64,000 nucleotides of DNA from Erysipelotrichaceae bacterium (lineage in GTDB: Bacteria; Bacillota_I; Bacilli_A; Erysipelotrichales; Erysipelotrichaceae): NCBI GenBank assembly GCA_013334325.1, contig JAAXXT010000005.1:1-64000 (forward strand), in the 5' to 3' direction. Both the position numbers and the translations under genes were made by a program. Below the pieces are notes generated by a model, which did not search any database, was not told the origin of the DNA, and saw nothing but the letters and a program-made list of their open reading frames with translations. Shown here in pieces: positions 53,382 through 62,630 of this stretch (position 1 is its first letter; each line of letters begins with the position of its first letter).

Positions 53382-53750
53382 CATTATCTCTTTTCTTTAT
53401 CCATTAGTCTACCTACTATGAGTGTATTTTTGTCTTCTTTTTAATCGCTTTTTTAAATCCGTTACACTTTTGTTACACTTGGACAATATGAGCATCAAAA
53501 AAACCCTTTAAAACAAAGGGTTTATTTTTAATGGTGCCATCACCGAGAGCAGAGAATAGGAAGTTTTTTGAGTAGCAGAAATGATAAAAGGCTTAATAAA
53601 CAAGCCATTTTATCGAATTAAATAAAATTTATTAGGATTAAATCTTTAAAAATAAGGAAATACGTTACGCATTTGTTACACTTTGAAACCGGTATTCACT
53701 TCACTATGATACTTAGTCATAGAGATTCCTGATTTCTCAACACAGCTCTA
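53382..53750. repeat. Island repeat copy C (flank + tRNA-Thr 3' remnant + tail)
   Basis: Matches 59681-59849 over flank and ATGGTGCCATCACCGAGA; tail matches copy A. Confidence 0.88.
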
Positions 53751-53777
53751 GTGTAGACGATTACTCATCCAAATTTC

Positions 53778-54779
53778 TCAATACGACATCTCAGAGATTG
53801 AACCATCATTGCTTATCACATAGAAGAAAGGAAACTGAGCATTCTCTTCATTTTTCAATCCATAAATAAAAACGAATACTTCATCAGTTCCTTCTCCCCA
53901 TCTCAATTCGACTCCCATTGCGCCACCAAAGCTTTCTACTGTCGTCAATACTGCAGACGCGTTTACTGTCTTCCCTTTGAAAGTTAAACTTGCGATCAAT
54001 GGTTCTTCGATGGTGGTGCTTCTAGTCCCCTCATTTGGAATAATGGTTTTAACGACTCCGGTCAACGTCACCTCAACCTGATCTTCGATCTTGATAAAAT
54101 CCTCTTCTGCACTAATGGTAGCCCAGGTGAACTTCTTGGTACCAGAATATGTTGTCTTACTGATCACTGGATTTTCTGTAAGTTTATATTGATAAGTCCA
54201 CCCCAAGACTGGGTCAAAGGTACCTACCATATAAATATCATAAGTAATAAACAAGGGTCCCCATCGTTCATCATACTCGTAACGCGTTTTTATCATTCCT
54301 GACTTTAAATCAGATACAGTATCTAAGACTCGGAAGTCTTCCGCATACACCTCCTGAGGCGGCCAGGAATTGACGTACTCAAAAGCCAACTCATTCATCT
54401 TTTGGAGATCTGGTTGGACTCTGATGTTTTGATAGTGCTCGATGTTGTAGTGTTCAGACTCTTTGATCCAGGCTTTATTGAAATAATAGTAGTTTATTTG
54501 AAAACTGCAGGTCATGTCATATGTGGTCATCTCGATTTCCAAAGTCCCCTCTACTCTGCTGTGGGTTTCAGATACTTTAGTTACAGTATAGGTCTGATCA
54601 ATGATGCGAATGAGATCTTTAGGTAGGTCTTGGAGTTTCTGAATGTCAGATTCAATTACTTCAGAAAATAACTCAGGAATGATCTCAGGATCAGGATCTT
54701 TTTCTTCTTGTTTCGCACACGAACTTAAAACTAATCCTATGATCATCAGTAGTATAATTCCCCATTTTAAGCGTTTCAT
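53778..54779 (-). CDS. Lipoprotein, unknown function
   Basis: Lipobox LVLSSCAKQ. Confidence 0.65.
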   Translation of the reverse strand: MKRLKWGIILLMIIGLVLSSCAKQEEKDPDPEIIPELFSEVIESDIQKLQDLPKDLIRIIDQTYTVTKVSETHSRVEGTLEIEMTTYDMTCSFQINYYYFNKAWIKESEHYNIEHYQNIRVQPDLQKMNELAFEYVNSWPPQEVYAEDFRVLDTVSDLKSGMIKTRYEYDERWGPLFITYDIYMVGTFDPVLGWTYQYKLTENPVISKTTYSGTKKFTWATISAEEDFIKIEDQVEVTLTGVVKTIIPNEGTRSTTIEEPLIASLTFKGKTVNASAVLTTVESFGGAMGVELRWGEGTDEVFVFIYGLKNEENAQFPFFYVISNDGSISEMSY

Positions 54780-54908
54780 AATGATCCTCCCAGTTTGATT
54801 ATACATGTTTTTTGAATATGTAGTGTCATACTCTACCCCCTAAACTATTCCAAAACAGAAAAGTGTTTTAAGCTCAACAACAAACATAATTATCTGTTTG
54901 TTTGAACG

Positions 54909-55019
54909 CACCACGGTCTTCGTATTCACTCCAGGTGGAGCATTCTCCATATTCTAGTATGAACGCTTAGGCACACCCAATCGTGTCCCACGGTAAGTTT
55001 GCCAAGATTGTAGTCTGAG
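54909..55019. repeat. 110-bp structured intergenic repeat, copy 1
   Basis: caccacggtcttcgtattcactccaggtggagcattct...gaacgcttaggcacacccaatcgtgtcccacggtaagtttgccaaga. Confidence 0.9.
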
Positions 55020-55179
55020 TCAATGTACTCAATAACTTTTATAACGCGACTTTACAAAAGATGATTTATTCCACATTTCCAGTTATTTATAGATGAGAAC
55101 TCTTCTTCTAAAATTACATCGCCTTCATCAAGATCAGATCATATGGAAATATATCGTCATATCAGTGTTGAATCCCAAA

Positions 55180-55728
55180 TTATTGTTTAATAAAGCGCGA
55201 CACCTCATTAATCAAGAACTTATAATCTTCATCACTAAACACAGTTGTGTCTATATTGATACTTTCACCAATAGTATCCTCTTTTTTAATTATATTCATT
55301 GATTCGATAAAATCCTTCATTGTCATTAAACCTGCCGACGTATGAACAGGATGACGAATTGCTTGACGCAAAACATATCGATCAAATAAAGTTTGAACAT
55401 TACCTGTTAAGAAAAGGGTAAGGCAAGCGTGCTTATTCATATCCAACATCTTTCTAAGTTCATTGAGCTCAAAATCCTTAAAGTTACTTTCTAGGATAAT
55501 GTTTTGATCGACTTCAAGCATTTTTTCAGCATATAACTCCATCAACTTAAAGGTCGCTCTAGAAAGTTTCAGGTTCTCTTCCCTATTGGTAAAACCAATG
55601 GTATCTCCTAGAATCTCCTTAAGCACATCTTTGTTTAGACACACAATACTGAGATCGCGTCCCAGTCGTTGTGAAATTGTTGTTTTTAAAGCCGCTAAAT
55701 GTCCAGTCACAATGATTATTTTACCCAT
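55180..55728 (-). CDS. P-loop kinase-like protein with atypical Walker A
   Basis: MGKIIIVTGHLAALKTTISQRLGRDL; nucleotide/zeta-toxin-kinase-like layout. Confidence 0.6.
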   Translation of the reverse strand: MGKIIIVTGHLAALKTTISQRLGRDLSIVCLNKDVLKEILGDTIGFTNREENLKLSRATFKLMELYAEKMLEVDQNIILESNFKDFELNELRKMLDMNKHACLTLFLTGNVQTLFDRYVLRQAIRHPVHTSAGLMTMKDFIESMNIIKKEDTIGESINIDTTVFSDEDYKFLINEVSRFIKQ

Positions 55729-55770
55729 ATGATGCTCCTTAGAGGGCTCTTTTATAAATCTTATGCAGTC

Positions 55771-55810
55771 CACCACGGTCTGCTTATTCGCTCCAGGTGG
55801 AGCATTCTCT
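55771..55810. repeat. 110-bp repeat, copy 2 (truncated to the first 40 bp)
   Basis: caccacggtctgcttattcgctccaggtggagcattctct. Confidence 0.8.
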
Positions 55811-56307
55811 TACTTTACCAAATTGATGAAATATTCTCTTCTATCTTCACTTAACCCACGTATGAACTCTGAAATGGAAATATTTAAATAATCATGCAAA
55901 TTAACGTTAGGGTCTCTACAGGCATCTTCCAGCATATCAAGGTAATCATCATATCCAACCCAGTCATATAATACTTTTGCAGCAATTAACTTTATTTCAA
56001 CAGCAGGTGAATTATCAATAATCCTTTTCAAGACAGGTATTGCTCTTGGATCCCGAAAATAACCAATAGCATGAATATAGGAAACATCTTGAACAATATC
56101 AAGTTCACTAATAATTATATTTTTCGCTATCTCAAGTTCGTCACCTTTGAGCTTACCCCATACCTTTGTGTCTTCTTCACCTCGACTTCGAGCCCACGGA
56201 CTCCCAAGGACATATTGACGCAAAAAATATTTGAAATCTTCTGAGGGATGACTAAGTTTTGATATATACGCATTTACCTCTTCTTGAGACATTTCTCTGT
56301 AATACAT
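55810..56307 (-). CDS. HEAT-like repeat protein, unknown function
   Basis: Alpha-helical repeat pattern (IHAIGYFRDPRAIPVLKRIIDNSPAVEIKLIAAKVLYDWVGYDDYLDMLEDACRDPN). Confidence 0.5.
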   Translation of the reverse strand: MYYREMSQEEVNAYISKLSHPSEDFKYFLRQYVLGSPWARSRGEEDTKVWGKLKGDELEIAKNIIISELDIVQDVSYIHAIGYFRDPRAIPVLKRIIDNSPAVEIKLIAAKVLYDWVGYDDYLDMLEDACRDPNVNLHDYLNISISEFIRGLSEDRREYFINLVK

Positions 56308-56417
56308 GTTTCCTCCTAACTTTTTCATTATAAATATGATATGACCCTTATTTTATAAAGAAACAATGTGCTTTATAGAGTGATTTGTTAAGCAACAATC
56401 GTTCTATTCTCAGAACC

Positions 56418-56523
56418 CACCACGGTCTTCGAATTCGCTCCATGTGGAGCATTCTCGCACATCTAGTATGAACGCTTAGGCACACCCAATCGTGTCCCAC
56501 GGTGAGTTTGCCAAGACCTTGGT
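56418..56523. repeat. 110-bp structured intergenic repeat, copy 3
   Basis: caccacggtcttcgaattcgctccatgtggagcattctc...gaacgcttaggcacacccaatcgtgtcccacggtgagtttgccaagacc. Confidence 0.9.
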
Positions 56524-56575
56524 ATAAAGAGTAATATGCAAGTATTTGGAAATGCCAAACTTATAAAATCCTTTT

Positions 56576-57283
56576 TCATTTGTCCTTGATGTCATTAATG
56601 AATAGTAGTTTACCTTTACGATAATTGACTATGCCATACCACCCTGCACTATGCAGATCATACACGTCCTTAGTGGCAACCAACTTTATTATTCCATTCT
56701 CAACCTCAAAATCCATAAGGAATTTATATCCTAATAATCCTTTAGATGTTCGCTTTTCTACAAGCGTGCCAAAATGAGAGATTACGTTGTGCTTTTGTTT
56801 TTTTGATAAATCCACATCAGCAAGGTAATCCATTACCCAAGGAACTTTACAGTATATCTCCATTTGAAATACCGGCTCAGGAAAATCGAGGGGCACTAAT
56901 ACACAATCAGATGTAAACCATATTTCTGCTGAGTCCGATAAGACGATATGCCTCTCGCGATTTCCTTCTTTCTTACCATCGTGAGATATTATCCATTCAG
57001 GAGCGGAAACATTGATAATTTTACCTGCAATATGATATATTCCACCACAAAGCATGGATCCATTTCTGGTGTCATACTCCATGACTTCAGAAGGCCTTTT
57101 TGGATCAAGTCCAAATCGTTTGAACATATCTAGTGTGGATTGATCGATTCTTTGGATCGCTGGTGTAAAGTTCTGACAAACATTACAGACACACCCTGAA
57201 TTAGTTTGATCCAATAAAGAATTTGCCATTATTGTTTTTTCAATATCAACATCGAATGTATATGGTCCAAGTTCTATAATCAT
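56576..57283 (-). CDS. Hypothetical protein
   Basis: 235-aa ORF with SD; contains CVCNVC. Confidence 0.5.
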   Translation of the reverse strand: MIIELGPYTFDVDIEKTIMANSLLDQTNSGCVCNVCQNFTPAIQRIDQSTLDMFKRFGLDPKRPSEVMEYDTRNGSMLCGGIYHIAGKIINVSAPEWIISHDGKKEGNRERHIVLSDSAEIWFTSDCVLVPLDFPEPVFQMEIYCKVPWVMDYLADVDLSKKQKHNVISHFGTLVEKRTSKGLLGYKFLMDFEVENGIIKLVATKDVYDLHSAGWYGIVNYRKGKLLFINDIKDK

Positions 57284-57382
57284 GCCGTACCTCCTTTAGT
57301 GATGTTCATAATCGAATTTCCATCATAGTAGTAACTTCGAAACTAAATTTAGCATCAGCTTTATATACTTTCCCAGACTCCA

Positions 57383-57844
57383 CTAAACTACATCCAATTT
57401 CCATCTTGTATCATTGTTGTCCAGTAAGTATTTGATTTCGGTGAATCCATTAGCCATTGCCCTTTCATACAGAATTCTTATCATCGTCTGATCTTTTGCG
57501 TAAATCTGAACATACTTACTGTCTGCGATCAGACAAACCAACATGCAATCGCTGTTTATGAAGTCTTGATAAGAATGGATGTCAGTATGGAGACCAAGGA
57601 TGTGATAAGCCTGTAACTTCAAGAAGATGATCCAGTATTCAGAATTGATCATCGACAAGAAATCTTCACCATTATAAAACTCCTGATCGATTGCAGTTCC
57701 TCCATGAATATTTTTCCATACTTCATTTTGGCTAAGAACGTTGACCCACATGAATTCCTTAACATTGATTTGCTCAAAAATAACCTTAAGAAGGTTAACT
57801 CTATATTCAGCAGTGAAGGATACTCCTCTGATTATTTCCGTCAT
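57383..57844 (-). CDS. Hypothetical protein
   Basis: 153-aa ORF; no recognised motif. Confidence 0.45.
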   Translation of the reverse strand: MTEIIRGVSFTAEYRVNLLKVIFEQINVKEFMWVNVLSQNEVWKNIHGGTAIDQEFYNGEDFLSMINSEYWIIFLKLQAYHILGLHTDIHSYQDFINSDCMLVCLIADSKYVQIYAKDQTMIRILYERAMANGFTEIKYLLDNNDTRWKLDVV

Positions 57845-57919
57845 AAGTCCCCGCCATTGATTCGTTTAACTAAGGCACTGATCATTGTTTACATTTTATC
57901 ATAGTAACTGATTAGAACT

Positions 57920-58029
57920 CACCACGGTCTTCGTATTCGCTCCACATGGAGCATTCTTACCACTCTAATATGAACGCTTAGGCAACACAATCGTGTCCCA
58001 CGGTGAGTTTGCCAAGACCGTGGTCTGAG
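57920..58029. repeat. 110-bp structured intergenic repeat, copy 4
   Basis: CACCACGGTCTTCG...CCAAGACCGTGGTCTGAG with perfect inverted ends CCACGGTCTT/AAGACCGTGG. Confidence 0.92.
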
Positions 58030-58102
58030 CTATCATTAATAAGACATATAAAACACGGTTACTCACCAAAGGTTGACCTTTTTCCATATTGTTGTGCATC
58101 AA

Positions 58103-58933
58103 TTAATCAGGGATTATCTTGATAGGTTCACACTCGAAACTTCTGATCGTGAATTGTTTCATGATTCGGTACATTCGCTGACTTATTATATAATATCTCC
58201 TCCCAGTGCTCGTTATCAGTTCATTGGTTGCGTTGAAGTCGACCATGCCTTGCGCGATGGAACGCTTTATTTCAAGCGAACCTTTCATTTTATTAGTATA
58301 GACAGGTATCCCCGTCGTTTGACACTTAATTAGTATCTTTGACTGATCAAAATACTCAAGGGGAGAAAGAAGATGCTTGGTCTCTAAACGATATCCGATA
58401 ATCTCATCACCTTTTCCTTTAAGTGCCGGAATAAAAACTAGGTTTGTTAAGTTATGTTTCTCAAGTTCATTCTTCAACGCTAAAGAAACAACATAACCGT
58501 CATCTGTCATATTTCCTAAATGTTTATTTCCAAGACTTTTGCTTTCGATTCTATAAGGCACTATATATTTAAAACTGTGGGAATAGCACTTCTTGTCACA
58601 ACAAAACTCAAATCTTCCATCATAAACAGGGTATGTAAGGTTCCCTACAAACAAGATTAAGTATTCAGCTTCATCACATTCCTGCTGAGTATATTCATTT
58701 TCTAGCTGATAAATTCGTTTCTTATCATGGTAATACTCCTGGTACTTTGCCTCATATTTAAGTAGCATTTGATATTCCGCTGAATCGAGAGGTACTCGAA
58801 CGAGCAACATCGATTCTTCTATCGCATATTTCCCCATTTTGGCATAGATTTCTTTGGCATCAGCGAGTACTTGTTCCGGAAACAAATCTCTCGGTCCAGG
58901 TGGTTGTGTTACTGTGCGAACAAAAGTTCTCAT
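58103..58933 (-). CDS. Hypothetical protein
   Basis: Long ORF starting MRTFVRTVTQPPGPRDLFPEQ. Confidence 0.5.
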   Translation of the reverse strand: MRTFVRTVTQPPGPRDLFPEQVLADAKEIYAKMGKYAIEESMLLVRVPLDSAEYQMLLKYEAKYQEYYHDKKRIYQLENEYTQQECDEAEYLILFVGNLTYPVYDGRFEFCCDKKCYSHSFKYIVPYRIESKSLGNKHLGNMTDDGYVVSLALKNELEKHNLTNLVFIPALKGKGDEIIGYRLETKHLLSPLEYFDQSKILIKCQTTGIPVYTNKMKGSLEIKRSIAQGMVDFNATNELITSTGRRYYIISQRMYRIMKQFTIRSFECEPIKIIPD

Positions 58934-59162
58934 TTTTATTGAATCTCCTTTATTACGGTTATGTAAGTTCAAATTGTTCAGGGCAATCCTTATATATTTC
59001 GGCAAGAAAATATTTCAGTCATTAAATTCTTAGATCTAACTTCATATGTGCCCTACCCTCTACTTGTTCCAAATCAGTATTAACTCTTTAATCTTATTAA
59101 CCCCATTATCCCTTTTCTTCATCTGTAAGTCTACCTAAAACTAATGTCTCTTCTAAACTTCA

Positions 59163-59669
59163 CTATGCTGTCTCAAAGTCAATAATCTTATTAATTTCTT
59201 TACCGCAATCAGTGCATTTTAATGACACATTGACCCAAGTAAATGAATTTTCATAGTCTTCTAAACCTTCTTCATCGATTTCTTCTTTACTTAAACATTC
59301 ATATTCAAGGTTAATATTGAATCCCTTATTTGAACACCTAGGACAACCATATGGGACTAACTGAGTGTTTGATACAGCATGTTCTGTTGGATCAATACAT
59401 CGATCATATCCATCTGTTAGACTATTAAAGACAATGACCTCCCTGCCACAGATCATACACCGTGCATTTAGAATCAGTCCATTGTCATCAGTCTGGAGAT
59501 ATTGATTTCCAAACAAGGTTTTCTTAAGTGCTCCTTGATATGAAACTTCAAAATCATGCTGATCACAACATGATAGTTGACCACCAGCAATGATGTTATT
59601 TCCATCTTTGATAATCGTCAGTTCCAGATTATGTTTGAGCCTTTTTGGTGCATTCATTTTGATCCCCAT
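59163..59669 (-). CDS. Hypothetical protein with Cys pairs (zinc-ribbon-like)
   Basis: CCDQHDF, CMICG, CPRC, CTDCG pairs. Confidence 0.5.
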   Translation of the reverse strand: MGIKMNAPKRLKHNLELTIIKDGNNIIAGGQLSCCDQHDFEVSYQGALKKTLFGNQYLQTDDNGLILNARCMICGREVIVFNSLTDGYDRCIDPTEHAVSNTQLVPYGCPRCSNKGFNINLEYECLSKEEIDEEGLEDYENSFTWVNVSLKCTDCGKEINKIIDFETA

Positions 59670-59680
59670 AATGTTAAACC

Positions 59681-59830
59681 CATTATCCCTTTTATACATT
59701 CAATAGTCTACCTACTATGAGTGTTATTTTGTCTTCTTTTTAATTGTTTTCTATAAATCCGTTACACTTTTGTTACACTTGGACAATATGACCATCAAAA
59801 AAGCCTTATAGAATAAGGCTTCGTAGTCTC
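59681..59830. repeat. Island repeat copy E, immediately downstream of the intact tRNA-Thr
   Basis: Same flank sequence as copies B and C, ends at ATGGTGCCATCACCGAGA of the tRNA. Confidence 0.88.
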
Positions 59831-59831
59831 A

Positions 59832-59905
59832 TGGTGCCATCACCGAGAATCGAACTCAGAACTGAGCATTACCATTGCTCCGTTTTACCACTGAACTATG
59901 ATGGC
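59832..59905 (-). tRNA. tRNA-Thr(GGT)
   Basis: GCCATCA...GAGCA-ATGGTAA-TGCTC...TTCGATT...TGATGGCACCA. Confidence 0.93.
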
Positions 59906-59951
59906 GTTGCCTAAATATAATAACTAAATTTAGGCAATTATGCAAGAGAAA

Positions 59952-60653
59952 TTACTGGATTTGTGTCGGTGTTTCGACTGGTGTAGGATTCGCTAAATAC
60001 ACTTGGTATTCAGCTTGAATCTTATACATTGAAACAAGGAACAAGATTTTGAATACGAGGATAGAAATAAATAAGGCAAAGGCTGTAAAGGCCCATACGA
60101 CGACAATGATGATCACAGACTGTAAAGCAACCATATAGTCCGCAACGATGGATTCGATCATCGCTTGATTACCACCACTGGCTTGAAGTGCCAACGCAAA
60201 ATCATACATCGTTGTCCATGAGACGCTAGCGATAGCCGCTATGACCATAACGATACTCAAGACAACTAAGATCCCAATCAAGATATATCCCATTCTCCAA
60301 CGCTTAAATAGCTTCTTAGGTTGATTCTTATCAATGAGCTTTTCTGAATATAATTGAATGCCTTTGATAACGTTATAAATTACTACGATATCAATGATGA
60401 AGGCTACGATTCCAACCAATCCACCAAACCCTGTATCTACTAAACTGAGCACGAAGGATAATCCGCTCAATCCCATCAATACATAAAGAAGTGTCGGTAC
60501 TTTCTTAAAGAAAGGATTATCTCTATCTAAAGATAAGACCCCTTTCTGGATCAAGAAGTACGCCCCAATACTGATTAACGGTCCAATATTAACTTTACTA
60601 ATCTCAAACCCACCAAATAAACTAAGCAAGAAACCATAAAAGATAAAATTCAT
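59952..60653 (-). CDS. Integral membrane protein, unknown function (paralogue of the next gene)
   Basis: Multiple TM helices; 233 aa. Confidence 0.6.
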   Translation of the reverse strand: MNFIFYGFLLSLFGGFEISKVNIGPLISIGAYFLIQKGVLSLDRDNPFFKKVPTLLYVLMGLSGLSFVLSLVDTGFGGLVGIVAFIIDIVVIYNVIKGIQLYSEKLIDKNQPKKLFKRWRMGYILIGILVVLSIVMVIAAIASVSWTTMYDFALALQASGGNQAMIESIVADYMVALQSVIIIVVVWAFTAFALFISILVFKILFLVSMYKIQAEYQVYLANPTPVETPTQIQ

Positions 60654-60679
60654 TTGTTCTCCTTTTTAGTCATGTGACT

Positions 60680-61381
60680 TTATTCAACAACAGATGTTAA
60701 TGCTTGAGTCTTCAACACCTGTTGATGATCTTTTTGTATATGATACATCGTAACATACCATAGAATACGAGTAGTCGCAGCCACCATGATCACAAGCGCT
60801 ACGATCACTAATAGAACGATCAAGATGGAAGCCATAGGTCTTAAGGTTTCTAGTAAGAATTCAGGATCATCAAACATCGTATTGACATCTACTTCAGTAT
60901 TGATCCCAATTGAAAAGGCATAACTAAATCCAATCGCAAAGGCTGAGATAATGACACTGACGACCAATACGATCGATGAGATCAAATTGATCTTCCAGTA
61001 CTTTAATAGATTGACTGTTTCCTTAGGGTTTGTTAATACAGAAGCGTAGCTCTGTATCCCTTTAATGATTTGATATTCATTCAATATCGCAATGATTCCT
61101 GATCCCATAACGATCATCATTGCACCACCAGATAAAGAAGTGCTCTCTACGAAGATCATCAAACCATTCACCAATGCTACACCGATCAAGATCATTGAGA
61201 AGATCTTTACCGTTTGGAAATTCCTCTGATTCTTATCTAAAGTCGATAAACCTTTTAGGATCAACGCTAAGACTCCTAAAGTAACGATGAAGGATAGATC
61301 GTATTTAAGATAGGTGTCTGTTAGCCAAGAAATAGGATTGACAAAGATCCCTACTATGAATGCCCAATAGATATAGGTCAT
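60680..61381 (-). CDS. Integral membrane protein, unknown function
   Basis: Multiple TM helices; 233 aa; same layout as 59952-60653. Confidence 0.6.
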   Translation of the reverse strand: MTYIYWAFIVGIFVNPISWLTDTYLKYDLSFIVTLGVLALILKGLSTLDKNQRNFQTVKIFSMILIGVALVNGLMIFVESTSLSGGAMMIVMGSGIIAILNEYQIIKGIQSYASVLTNPKETVNLLKYWKINLISSIVLVVSVIISAFAIGFSYAFSIGINTEVDVNTMFDDPEFLLETLRPMASILIVLLVIVALVIMVAATTRILWYVTMYHIQKDHQQVLKTQALTSVVE

Positions 61382-61950
61382 GCGTTGACTCCTTCCATCA
61401 TCTTCAATCGACGATTTAATTCAGCGATCGGTAATCCCATTATCGTATAATAATCCCCGTCTATAGACTTGATAAACAAGGCTCCTTTATCTTGTATCCC
61501 ATAAGCACCTGCTTTATCTAGTGGTAAAGAAGTTGCAACATAGCTCTTGATAAGGGCTTCGTCTATGGGATAAAAAGTTACTTTCGCGATAGAGTTAAAA
61601 ACGATTTTTTCCTTATCACTTAGGATACAGACCCCAGTAATGACCTTATGGGTCTTACCTGATAGAAGCTTAAGCATTCTGATCGCATCTTTATCATCAC
61701 TTGGTTTACCTAAGATTTGATCATCTAAAACGACGACAGTATCAGATCCTATGACGATAGATTGAGGATGTCTCTTAAAAACATCGAGTGCTTTATCGAT
61801 GGCTATTTTTTCGATGGCCTTCGTTAAAGACAAACTAGGATCGATGACTTCATCGATCTGTGGATTCTCTGAATTAAAAGGCATATTGAGTAGAAGCATC
61901 AACTCTCTTCTACGCGGACTCTGACTGGCCAATATAATGTTTTTGATCAT
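61378..61950 (-). CDS. maf: Maf-family nucleotide pyrophosphatase
   Basis: ILASQSPRRRELM, VIGSDTVVVLDDQILGKPSD. Confidence 0.95.
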   Translation of the reverse strand: MIKNIILASQSPRRRELMLLLNMPFNSENPQIDEVIDPSLSLTKAIEKIAIDKALDVFKRHPQSIVIGSDTVVVLDDQILGKPSDDKDAIRMLKLLSGKTHKVITGVCILSDKEKIVFNSIAKVTFYPIDEALIKSYVATSLPLDKAGAYGIQDKGALFIKSIDGDYYTIMGLPIAELNRRLKMMEGVNA

Positions 61951-62011
61951 CGGATTTCCCCCCTAAAAACAGTACAATTATAACATCTCATCTATAAATA
62001 AAAAAGGTTTG

Positions 62012-62608
62012 TTAGAACAAACCTTCTTCAAGTATCTTCATGACTTCGTCTACCGCATGGTCTACATCACCACGATCACTAAACATGATCCAGTTTAGAC
62101 CTAGGAAGTTAGATATGCCCATCAGCATAAACGCAACCACTTCAGGATCATAATCTTTCATTTGGCCCTTTCCAATGGCCTCTTCGATATGCATCGCATA
62201 GTTCTTCGCAAAGTCTGAATAATACTCTACAAAGAGGCGTTTATCGATATACAAGGATTCCCAAATGATATTGTACATGCTCTTATGTTCAGCGATGAAC
62301 TCTAAGAAAGATCTTAAGCCGATACGTTCCGCTTCTTTACGAGTAGTAACATTAGACTCTTTGATACGTAAGGCAATATGCATACGGATCTGATGAGAAT
62401 AGTTTACTAAGAGATGTTTATAGATGTTGATCTTATCAGAAAAATAGATATAAAAAGTTCCAGGAGCTACTTGTGCTTTAGAAGTGATATCGTTGATCGA
62501 AGTCGCATAATAACCTTGAGAATAGAAGAGATCTTCTGCTGCACTGCATAGACGATCTAAGGTTGCTTGTCCTCGTTTGGTTTTAGGTTGGTTGACAAAT
62601 TTGTTCAT
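62012..62608 (-). CDS. TetR-family transcriptional regulator
   Basis: AAEDLFYSQGYYATSINDITSKAQVAPGTFYIYFSDKINIY. Confidence 0.92.
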   Translation of the reverse strand: MNKFVNQPKTKRGQATLDRLCSAAEDLFYSQGYYATSINDITSKAQVAPGTFYIYFSDKINIYKHLLVNYSHQIRMHIALRIKESNVTTRKEAERIGLRSFLEFIAEHKSMYNIIWESLYIDKRLFVEYYSDFAKNYAMHIEEAIGKGQMKDYDPEVVAFMLMGISNFLGLNWIMFSDRGDVDHAVDEVMKILEEGLF

Positions 62609-62630
62609 TGAAGGGCCGTGTTTTGTCTCA

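Noticed and set aside
53531-53548. Second tRNA-Thr gene at the copy C repeat
   Set aside because: Only the 3' 18 nt match; no cloverleaf follows.
54909-58029. The 110-bp repeats as a CRISPR array or classical integron attC sites
   Set aside because: Repeats are far apart with ORFs between, not short regular spacers; no cas genes. No clear RYYYAAC/GTTRRRY core pair and no integrase in the window, so only a cassette-like resemblance is claimed.
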